A DNA stretch of 15,747 nucleotides from Methylococcaceae bacterium. Lineage in GTDB: Bacteria > Pseudomonadota > Gammaproteobacteria > Methylococcales > Methylomonadaceae. The notes under the pieces were generated by a model. That model did no database searches and had not been told where the DNA came from. It saw only the letters and a list, made by a program, of their open reading frames with translations. Position numbers and translations under genes: made by a program. Below, piece by piece: positions 7,153 through 13,621 of this stretch (positions are counted from its first letter, which is position 1; the number at the start of each line of letters is the position of its first letter). The stretch is from positions 1-15,747 of the forward strand of contig CANNNN010000014.1 of assembly GCA_947506075.1 (NCBI GenBank), in the 5' to 3' direction.

Positions 7153-7264
7153 CTTTTTGTGGCTACCCCGTATTGACGCCGACGGAACACTTTATAACAA
7201 AAATGGGCTGAAGCTAAGCCGCGCACGACAAGTCCTACAGTGAGCCGTTTGTTTTTCAATATGC

Positions 7265-7975
7265 TTAAAAGTTAATAAACAACGAAGCCAAAACCAGATG
7301 ATTCATGCTGTTATGGGTGTGCTTGGCATCATCCAGATACTGGTTGAGATAACCCGCTTCGGCCCGGAAAGTTTTATTAAAATTCCAGCCCAAGCCCGCA
7401 AATACGCGGTTCTGATCGAAACCGGCTTTTCCTCCGAAAGGCGTGCTGTTGGCTCTAAGCAAAACCTCGTCCCAGGCGATCAGACTCAAACGCGGCTCAA
7501 ACTCTAGAGAATGGGTAAACCGTATCATCTGGCGAGGTCTGTAACGTACTTCATCGCCTTTGAGGAAGTTGGCTTCGAACATAGTTCTAAAACTGAAAGT
7601 CCCAATATCGGTGGGCAGTACATAACGAAATGCCGGCCAGACATCCTGCTCAGAAACAAAGCTCTTCCCGATAGCTTGGGTAGGCACCCAGCTATAGCCG
7701 GCCCAAATAGTTGCCCGGTCACTGATTGAATAGCCTAGCGCCGCGCGAACCACGCCCTGATTCCAGTGATTCCAGTTGTCGTTAAAGCGGGCTTGACCTT
7801 CCAGCCAGATTCGCCCCTTTTCCAGCCGGGGATCAACGACTTTCAGACTGCCCTCGGCTAGGACTTGCATCCAGCCACCGGCATCCTGAAGCAGGTCGTT
7901 CGCCCTAATATCCATACTGGCAGAACCCAAAAACGCTAAGGTTAAACCCAATAACTTCAGTTTTTGCTTGATCAT
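7265..7975 (-). CDS. DUF2490 family outer-membrane protein
   Basis: Predicted secreted beta-barrel protein of the DUF2490 family, whose function is unknown. Residues 1-25 form a signal peptide with a likely cut after IRA (before N26). The mature protein has the family pattern: GGWMQVLAEGSLKV near the N-terminus, alternating aromatic strands such as LGYSISDRATIWAGYSWVP, the E-x-WPAFRY element, a duplicated R-x-R/T-x-R strand region, and QNRVFAGLGWNF...AEAGYLNQYLDD. It ends in ...LFINF, the terminal phenylalanine expected by the outer-membrane assembly machinery. The length of 236 aa is normal for the family. It stands alone, 315 bases beyond the end of the hyf operon on the same strand. A palindromic repeat lies about 30 bases upstream of its ATG; no clear promoter or ribosome binding site was found. 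Confidence 0.85.
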   Translation of the reverse strand: MIKQKLKLLGLTLAFLGSASMDIRANDLLQDAGGWMQVLAEGSLKVVDPRLEKGRIWLEGQARFNDNWNHWNQGVVRAALGYSISDRATIWAGYSWVPTQAIGKSFVSEQDVWPAFRYVLPTDIGTFSFRTMFEANFLKGDEVRYRPRQMIRFTHSLEFEPRLSLIAWDEVLLRANSTPFGGKAGFDQNRVFAGLGWNFNKTFRAEAGYLNQYLDDAKHTHNSMNHLVLASLFINF

Positions 7976-8290
7976 ATTGTTAGTCTTATCGTTTCGTAAT
8001 TATTCAGTCCCCCTCTTTGAAAAAGAGGGGCTAGGGGAGATTTATTTAAATAAATCTCCCTTTTCAAAGGGGGAAGTGAATGATTACATCGTTTCTAATG
8101 TTTCTAAAGTAATTCCCAATAAATACCCCCCATTAAACTCGCAGAAAATGGAACTCCGATTTAAGCGGCTTAACACAAATTAAAATAGCAAGAATCAGGT
8201 TTTTAACAATCTGTGTAAATTCGTCCGATCCTTGTGCTATTAATCAGCTTAGTTGAATATATTATGTATTACGCGCCACCTTAACCATAT
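7976..8290. other. Gene-free stretch between DUF2490 gene and hyfI
   Basis: Apart from the 67-bp palindromic element (8008-8074), it is A+T-rich and carries no convincing gene. Open frames crossing it show no family resemblance. It should contain the promoter of the DUF2490 gene and the transcript end of the hyf operon. No T-run hairpin is evident for the latter. A weak pairing AATAGCA (8184-8190) with TGCTATT (8235-8241) is too poor to call a terminator. Confidence 0.6.
8008..8074. repeat. 67-bp nested palindromic repeat
   Basis: The element is bounded by TCCCCCTC at the left and GGGGGA at the right, with outer arms that pair as TCCCCC(TC)TTTGAAAA with TTTTCAAAGGGGGA. Within it, CCCCTCTTT-GAA-AAAGAGGGG forms a 9-bp hairpin. 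The 26 bases 8035-8060, centred on TTTAAA, are a perfect palindrome. Two alternative folds are therefore possible. C-run/G-run palindromes of this style are common dispersed intergenic repeats in many bacteria. It lies between the DUF2490 start codon and the hyf operon end. Confidence 0.8.
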
Positions 8291-8806
8291 TCATTTCCCG
8301 GCATTCATCAAACCCAACAAACCGGTCATTAATGCCAACGGCGTGGGCGGGCAACCGGGTATCACCATATCAACAGGAATGACATTGGCTACCGCACCAC
8401 AACTGGCATATGACACGCCGAATTCCCCGCCGCAGGCCGCGCAATCGCCGACGGCAACCACCCATTTTGGATTTGGCGTTGCTTCATAAGTGCGCAGTAA
8501 TGCCGTCTGCATGTGCCTGGATACAGGCCCCGTAACCAGCAACACATCGGCATGCCTTGGAGAGGCTACAAAATGGACGCCAAAGCGTTCAATGTCGTAA
8601 AAGGGATTATTCAGCGCATGAATTTCCAGCTCGCAACCGTTACAGGAACCGGCATCGACGGCGCGTATTGCAATGCTGCCGGAAAATTGCCTGTCGATAT
8701 GCCGTTTAACCTGAATGCCCAATGCCTCTAATTCAGCATCCCGGGGCAGGTTAAATTTTTCGGTCACGACACCGGTGGTCAGGATTTTTTTAAAAATTCT
8801 CAGCAT
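8291..8806 (-). CDS. hyfI: Hyf-like FeS subunit (HyfI/NuoB-like)
   Basis: Peripheral-arm subunit related to HyfI/HycG of group 4 hydrogenases and NuoB of complex I, holding the 4Fe-4S cluster (N2-type) next to the catalytic subunit. The cluster ligands are present: C55 and C58 in SCNGCELE, C122 in VGDCAACGG and C152 in IPGCPPTP. The CxxC spacing of the first pair is the hydrogenase type; NuoB has adjacent cysteines. Extra cysteines C125 and C136 are also seen. The length of 171 aa is ordinary. A GGA Shine-Dalgarno lies about 8 bases before the ATG, and the gene begins 8 bases after hyfG ends. It is the last gene of the operon. The intact ligands imply that electron transfer still occurs, although the partner HyfG lacks the nickel site. 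Confidence 0.9.
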   Translation of the reverse strand: MLRIFKKILTTGVVTEKFNLPRDAELEALGIQVKRHIDRQFSGSIAIRAVDAGSCNGCELEIHALNNPFYDIERFGVHFVASPRHADVLLVTGPVSRHMQTALLRTYEATPNPKWVVAVGDCAACGGEFGVSYASCGAVANVIPVDMVIPGCPPTPLALMTGLLGLMNAGK

Positions 8807-8814
8807 GTTTTTTC

Positions 8815-10389
8815 CTATAAATCATTGCCTGAATAAGAGCCATTCAGGGACTTGTTGCACACAGGAAAATCCGGCACGATATTATTCAACACCAGCTTTT
8901 CCAGCGCAGGCCAGTTCAACTGACTGGGGTCGCGCGGATAAAAACGGGCGACTTTGTTATCGGCAGCAAAGCGAATATAGCTGACAATCTCACCACGCCA
9001 GCCCTCGACGATGCCCAGACCTTCACTGCCTGACGGTGGGATTTTCCAGTCGGAACATATATCTCCGGCAACCAATTGGGCTATGAATTTTTCGATCAGG
9101 GCTAAAGCCGTCCTGATTTCCTTGTATCTGATCCAAAACCGGGACGCAATATCGCCCTGGTTTTCCAGTGCGACCTTAACCTTTACCTGATCATAAGGCG
9201 GATACGGCGTATCGCGGCGCACATCGAAATCCTGACCGCTGGCGCGTCCGACATAACCCAAGGTTCCGAAAGCTTTTGCAATATCCTCAGACAAGAAACC
9301 GGCCGTATACAAGCGATCTTCCAGCGAGGTATTAAGATCCAGGGCAGTGATGATTTCCGTCAACTCGGTTCTTAATTCGGCTATATCCTTTTTGATCAGG
9401 CTACAGGCGACATCCGACAAATCGCAGACTACGCCGCCGGGGACGATTGCATCCATCAATAAGCGATGACCGAAAACCGTTGCATTAGTGCGCAGCCAGA
9501 GTTCGCGCAAGCGGGTCATCTGCATTTGTGCGAACACAAAAGCGACATCATTGCAGATCGCGCCGATATCGCCGAGATGATTGGCGACGCGTTCCCGTTC
9601 CGCCAGTATGCCGCGTATCAGCGCGGCGCGAGGCGGAATTTCAACGCCCGCCGCGAGTTCCATGGCCCTGCAGGCAGCCCAACAATGACCGACCGTGGTA
9701 TCGCCGGAGACACGGCCCGCCAGTCGACCTAAAGATTCTGGCGTTCGGCCTTCGGCAATCTTTTCTATGCCTTTATGCACATAGCCCAAGCGCTCTTCCA
9801 GATTTAAAATCAGTTCGCCGACCGCCTGAAACCGGAAATGCCCAGGCTCGATAATACCGGCATGCACTGGGCCTACAGGAATTTCGTAAACGCCCGCACC
9901 ATGACCTTTGATAAACGGATAATGCATATCGGGCGGCGTGACGCCGACCGGCGAACCCTGCACAGGAAAGTCCTTGCGTAACGGATAGCTGTTTTCAATC
10001 CAGGCTTGATGCCGTGTCCAGCGCCGGTTATCCGGATGAGACGTAAACTTGATGCCAAACATATCCTGGCTATGCCGTTCACTGCGGTTTGCAGCAGGGT
10101 AGACCGTGGCCTGGCTGGGCAGTTCCGGGCTGACAACATCAACCGTTGTACGCAACAGCAGATACTCGCCCTGTTTTTCAAAACAGCTGTTGATCAAGAA
10201 TTGCTTATCAACATGCTCCGCCCAACCGGCCACCCAGCGCAGCTTGTGCACGACGGCCAGTTCTGCAAGCTGCTGCCAGGCCTGACTGTCGATTTGCCAG
10301 AGTCGTGTTGCTGCCACAGTGCTCTCTGCAACAGGCGTATCTCTGCCCAGCTGACTTAAAAAATCCGCAGTCCAGTTTGAAGAACTCAT
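8815..10389 (-). CDS. hyfG: Hyf-like catalytic-type subunit without NiFe ligands (HyfG-like)
   Basis: Fusion of a NuoC-like (30 kDa) domain and a NuoD/hydrogenase-large-subunit-like (49 kDa) domain, as in HyfG and HycE. Residues about 20-145 include the NuoC hallmark ERHSQDMFGIKFTSHPDNRR. Residues about 155-524 carry EIPVGPVHAGIIEPGHF, LGYVHKGIEKIAEG and RAALIRGILAERERVANHLG. In true NiFe hydrogenases two CxxC motifs bind the metal. Here the first is RVSGDT (S228 and T231 in the cysteine positions). The C-terminal DPCxxC is absent, with the protein ending VPDFPVCNKS...GNDL at residue 524. Hydrogen chemistry at a NiFe centre is therefore not expected. It resembles the Ehr (energy-converting hydrogenase-related) group; the substrate is unknown. 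Its ATG overlaps the hyfF stop by 4 bases (ATGA). Confidence 0.9.
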   Translation of the reverse strand: MSSSNWTADFLSQLGRDTPVAESTVAATRLWQIDSQAWQQLAELAVVHKLRWVAGWAEHVDKQFLINSCFEKQGEYLLLRTTVDVVSPELPSQATVYPAANRSERHSQDMFGIKFTSHPDNRRWTRHQAWIENSYPLRKDFPVQGSPVGVTPPDMHYPFIKGHGAGVYEIPVGPVHAGIIEPGHFRFQAVGELILNLEERLGYVHKGIEKIAEGRTPESLGRLAGRVSGDTTVGHCWAACRAMELAAGVEIPPRAALIRGILAERERVANHLGDIGAICNDVAFVFAQMQMTRLRELWLRTNATVFGHRLLMDAIVPGGVVCDLSDVACSLIKKDIAELRTELTEIITALDLNTSLEDRLYTAGFLSEDIAKAFGTLGYVGRASGQDFDVRRDTPYPPYDQVKVKVALENQGDIASRFWIRYKEIRTALALIEKFIAQLVAGDICSDWKIPPSGSEGLGIVEGWRGEIVSYIRFAADNKVARFYPRDPSQLNWPALEKLVLNNIVPDFPVCNKSLNGSYSGNDL

Positions 10390-11849
10390 AACGGCGTACT
10401 CCCTGAAATCAACAATGTCGCCTGTGAAAACCAGTTAGCCAGAAAGCCGGGGATGGCAAGGCCCAGCCACAGCACCAGGGCCAGATGGATGATGACCGGC
10501 CACAAGTTGGCTTTAATGGCTTGCTGACCTTCAGGTTTGTTGCCGTAAACCATCGGCTGTATATGCCGGAACAGTCCGGCAAACGCGATACCGATACCCA
10601 GCAACAGAAACGGCGCCAGCCACGGATAACTGTGCATCGTCGCCAGCAGCACCAGAAACTCGCTGGTAAACACGCCAAACGGCGGAAAGCCGGCAATCGC
10701 AATCGTGCCGATCAATAAGCCCCAGCCTATCCTCGGCTGAGTCTTGATCAGGCCGCGTATCTGGTCTATTTTCTGAGTGCCTGCCAGCTGCGCCGCATGA
10801 CCGACCGTCACAAAAATCGCCGACTTGGTCAATGAATGCACCGTCATATGCAGCAAAGCCGCAAACGTGGCCAGCGGCCCTCCGATGCCGAACGCAAAGG
10901 TCATCAGACCCATGTGTTCAATCGAGGAATAACTGAACAGCCGTTTAATGTCTTTCTGCCGGTGCAGCAATACTGCGGCGACCAGGAATGACAGCAGACC
11001 AAAACCCATCATCAGGTAACCTGCCATATTGGAATCTGTCGCGTCATCGACCAGCATTTTATTACGCACCACGGCGTATAGGGCATCGTTTAACAGCAGA
11101 CCCGACAACACGGCAGACATAGGCGTGGGGCCTTCGGAATGTGCATCGGGCAGCCAGTTATGCAAGGGAACAAGACCGATCTTGGTGCCGTAACCGATCA
11201 ATAAAAAAACGAAGGCAATTTCGAGAATTTCAGGATTCAACTTGTCGGCGTTTTCATAAAGCACCGACCACAGCAACGCATTCTCGCCGTCGCCGATCTG
11301 TACCGCCGCGTAATACAGCAAGATGGTGCCGAACAGGGCCTGGGCTATGCCGACGCCACAGAGTATGAAGTACTTCCACGCCGCCTCGATAGATTCCGGC
11401 GTGCGGTACAAACTGACCAGCAACACCGTTGCCAGCGTCGCGCCTTCCATCGCTACCCACATGATGCCCATATTATTGGTGGTTAACACCAGATACATGG
11501 CCAGCATAAAGCCCTGAAACATCGAATAATACAGCTTTAAACGCTGGTCGCTGAGCTTGCCGACTTCCTTTTCATGCGCCATATACGGCGAGGAAAAAAT
11601 CGACGTGGTAAAGCCGACAAAAGCCGTCAATACAATCAGATACACATTAAACGGATCGATTAGAAAAAACTTGCCCGAGGACAGTATGGTGCCCTGATTC
11701 AACACGTTGACCGCCAGCCAGATGGTCGCCAGCAAGCACATACCGTTGAATTTGATATTGAGTTTTCCGGTGTCTGTTTTGTGCCCCGATAAGGCAAAAT
11801 ATAAGATGCCGACCAGCGGTATCAATAAGACCAAATAAGCGGCAATCAT
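10386..11849 (-). CDS. hyfF: Hyf-like antiporter-type membrane subunit (HyfF-like)
   Basis: Mrp-antiporter/NuoN-M-like proton-pumping subunit of the membrane arm, with about 14 membrane segments in 487 aa. The key ionisable residues are present: E135 in WVAMEGATLAT (TM5 glutamate) and K223 in GYGTKIGLVPLHNWLPDAH (TM7 lysine). That sequence is the standard antiporter-domain signature and continues with PMSAVLSGLLLNDALYAVVR. LLHMTVHSLTKSAIFVTVGH, with its conserved histidines and lysine, is also typical. It overlaps hyfE upstream and hyfG downstream by 4 bases each (ATGA), so all three are translationally coupled. By family, it should move protons or sodium when the peripheral arm reacts. Confidence 0.92.
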   Translation of the reverse strand: MIAAYLVLLIPLVGILYFALSGHKTDTGKLNIKFNGMCLLATIWLAVNVLNQGTILSSGKFFLIDPFNVYLIVLTAFVGFTTSIFSSPYMAHEKEVGKLSDQRLKLYYSMFQGFMLAMYLVLTTNNMGIMWVAMEGATLATVLLVSLYRTPESIEAAWKYFILCGVGIAQALFGTILLYYAAVQIGDGENALLWSVLYENADKLNPEILEIAFVFLLIGYGTKIGLVPLHNWLPDAHSEGPTPMSAVLSGLLLNDALYAVVRNKMLVDDATDSNMAGYLMMGFGLLSFLVAAVLLHRQKDIKRLFSYSSIEHMGLMTFAFGIGGPLATFAALLHMTVHSLTKSAIFVTVGHAAQLAGTQKIDQIRGLIKTQPRIGWGLLIGTIAIAGFPPFGVFTSEFLVLLATMHSYPWLAPFLLLGIGIAFAGLFRHIQPMVYGNKPEGQQAIKANLWPVIIHLALVLWLGLAIPGFLANWFSQATLLISGSTPL

Positions 11850-12523
11850 TTATCCACCTCGTGTAAACGATTTAACATATCGACATCCAGCGAGTCGATA
11901 CTGCTGCGTATATGCAGGAAAAAGATGCCGAACAGCACCGCAGCCACCAGCACATCAAAAGCCACACCCAGCTCGACGACCATCGGCATGCCGTTGGTCG
12001 CGACGATAGCGGCAAAAAACAAGCCGTTTTCTATCGACATAAAGCCGACCACATGAGCGATGGCCTGACGATGCGAAATCATCAGCAACATGCCCAGCAG
12101 CATCACCGAAAGACTGACCGCCAGCGCATTCAGCATGACCACCGACGAGGATTGCACAATAGGATGCAGCACGTAATAACTGAATACCATCAGACTGGCC
12201 CCGCCCAGCATCACGAAGGTGTTATTTTCCAGCGCTTCGTTGTCTCTATGCATCTTCATCCGCAGCACTTCTTTTCGCAACATCCACGGAATGAATATGA
12301 CTTTCAGCACCAGGGTCAGTACCGCAGAAATATACAGATGCGGATTATCCAGGCTGTAAGCGGCCAACGCGGTGGTCAGGGTCAATAAAAACCCCTGTAA
12401 CGCAAACACAAAAATCAGCCGCAGCAACCTGCCCTGCCCTAACATAAGAAACGAGGTAAGCCCGACCAAGGCAGCCATCGACAAAATGGCTTGAGTATAA
12501 AAATCCAGTTGTTCAATGTTCAT
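11846..12523 (-). CDS. hyfE: Hyf-like membrane subunit HyfE
   Basis: Small hydrophobic membrane subunit of Hyf-type complexes. Its C-terminal half is NuoK-like: HVVGFMSIENGLFFAAI places a buried glutamate (E165) in a membrane helix, as in NuoK, followed by VAFDVLVAAVLFGIFFLHI. The N-terminal half adds further helices with a lysine in LTLVLKVIFIPWMLRKE. The frame is also open from a TTG at 12529, but the ATG at 12523 is preferred because a GGA ribosome binding site sits 8 bases before it; this gives 225 aa. It overlaps hyfF by 4 bases. A 150-base gap with a palindromic repeat separates it from hyfC, the only gap of note in the operon. Confidence 0.88.
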   Translation of the reverse strand: MNIEQLDFYTQAILSMAALVGLTSFLMLGQGRLLRLIFVFALQGFLLTLTTALAAYSLDNPHLYISAVLTLVLKVIFIPWMLRKEVLRMKMHRDNEALENNTFVMLGGASLMVFSYYVLHPIVQSSSVVMLNALAVSLSVMLLGMLLMISHRQAIAHVVGFMSIENGLFFAAIVATNGMPMVVELGVAFDVLVAAVLFGIFFLHIRSSIDSLDVDMLNRLHEVDK

Positions 12524-12561
12524 CAGCAATATCCAAAAATGCGAAAATCCTTAATGCCGGT

Positions 12562-12638
12562 CGGAGTTTGCAACCCCGAGCGAAACGTTTGAAGACTTCG
12601 AAATGCACAAAACGCGAGTAACGGGGTTGCAAACCCCG
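12562..12638. repeat. Palindromic repeat inside the hyf operon
   Basis: GTTTGCAACCCCG (12566-12578) is perfectly complementary to CGGGGTTGCAAAC (12622-12634). The pairing extends outward to 17 bp with one mismatch, around a roughly 43-base interior. It lies in the hyfC-hyfE gap. It could stabilise or attenuate the operon transcript, or simply be an inserted dispersed repeat. There is no T-run on either side, so termination is unlikely. Confidence 0.75.
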
Positions 12639-12676
12639 TCACGCATTGTCCTTGCTCCTTGAACCTTGTACCCTCC

Positions 12677-13621
12677 TCATCTCGAGGCCTCCAGGATGAT
12701 GTGACTTAACATGCCCAGTAGCCCTAACAAATAAGCAAAACTCAAATATTCCTGCACTCGAAACAAACGCATTTTTGCAACAAATGTTTCCGCTATCGCC
12801 AGAAAAAAAGCCAACAGCGCAAGTTTGCCGATAATGGCCAGCAGGCCGTAAGCTAAATCCTGAAGGCTAAAGGTTTCGGCTATGCCCCAGGGGAAAAAAA
12901 TATTGGCAATCAACACGCCATAGAGCATCAGTTTCAGCTGACTTGCCCATTCAATCAGCGCCAGATGACGGCCGCTGTATTCGAGTATCATCGCCTCATG
13001 AATCATGGTCAATTCCAGATGCGTCGCCGGATTATCAACCGGGATACGTCCGGTTTCGGCGACTGCAACCAGTATCAGCGCCGATAACGCGAACACAAAC
13101 GAAGGCCGCAAAACCAGGCCTTCATTCAGCACATGGGCGATAGCAAACGATAAATTGGTCGTTGAAGCGGTCATCGTCAAGGTAAAAATAGCCATCAACA
13201 TCGCCGGTTCCGCCAGCGAGGAAATGGTCATTTCTCGCGAGGACCCCATACCGCCAAAGGCAGTTCCGATGTCTAAACCGGCCAGCGCCAGAAAAAACCG
13301 GGCAAAGGCGAAAAAACCTACCAGCACTATCACATCGGCGCTGGCCGAGGTCGGCAAATCAACCGTAATCAACGGCACGACGGTTGCGGCCAGCACCGTG
13401 GCCGAAAATATGATGTAAGGTGCAAGCACGAACAGCCAAGAGGCCTGATCCGAGACCACGGGCTGCTTATGGGTTAATTTAAGCAAATCCCGGTAAGTCT
13501 GAAAAATAGACGGGGCTTTGCGATTTTGCAATCGGCACTTGCAGCATTTAAGCCAGCCCGCCAGCAGCGGCGATAACGCGACAAACAGCATGGTTTGTAA
13601 AATAGCGATTAACCAATTCAT
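12677..13621 (-). CDS. hyfC: Hyf-like NuoH-type membrane subunit HyfC
   Basis: Membrane subunit homologous to HyfC/HycD and NuoH, which connects the peripheral arm to the antiporter modules. The family signature ETGRIPVDNPATHLELTM (from E189) is followed by IHEAMILEYSGRHLALIEW. SSREMTISSLAEPAMLMAIF supplies further conserved acidic residues. The N-terminus reads MNWLIAILQTMLFVALSPLL and then the basic cytoplasmic NRKAPSIFQTYRDLLKL, matching HycD. About eight membrane helices in 314 aa. The ATG at 13621 overlaps the hyfB stop (TGATG). An ATG at 13636 would add five residues (MGDQL) and overlap hyfB by 16 bases; the inner start aligns better with the family. Residues CCKC after the first helix are an unusual cysteine cluster. 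Confidence 0.92.
   Translation of the reverse strand: MNWLIAILQTMLFVALSPLLAGWLKCCKCRLQNRKAPSIFQTYRDLLKLTHKQPVVSDQASWLFVLAPYIIFSATVLAATVVPLITVDLPTSASADVIVLVGFFAFARFFLALAGLDIGTAFGGMGSSREMTISSLAEPAMLMAIFTLTMTASTTNLSFAIAHVLNEGLVLRPSFVFALSALILVAVAETGRIPVDNPATHLELTMIHEAMILEYSGRHLALIEWASQLKLMLYGVLIANIFFPWGIAETFSLQDLAYGLLAIIGKLALLAFFLAIAETFVAKMRLFRVQEYLSFAYLLGLLGMLSHIILEASR

Noticed and set aside
8008..8074. CRISPR or rho-independent terminator
   Set aside because: There is only one unit with no spacers, and no T-run follows the stems in a position to end either neighbouring transcript.
7976..8183. + strand open frame of 71 codons spanning the 67-bp palindrome
   Set aside because: It runs through a palindromic repeat, has no ribosome binding site and no resemblance to known proteins.
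8291..10389. Reading hyfG and hyfI as a working NiFe hydrogenase
   Set aside because: The large subunit lacks both metal-binding CxxC motifs, so the hydrogenase label from homology alone would mislead.
11912..12388. + strand open frame of 158 codons, rich in His and Gln, opposite hyfE
   Set aside because: The composition is what the reverse complement of hydrophobic membrane-protein codons yields. hyfE on the other strand carries the family motifs.
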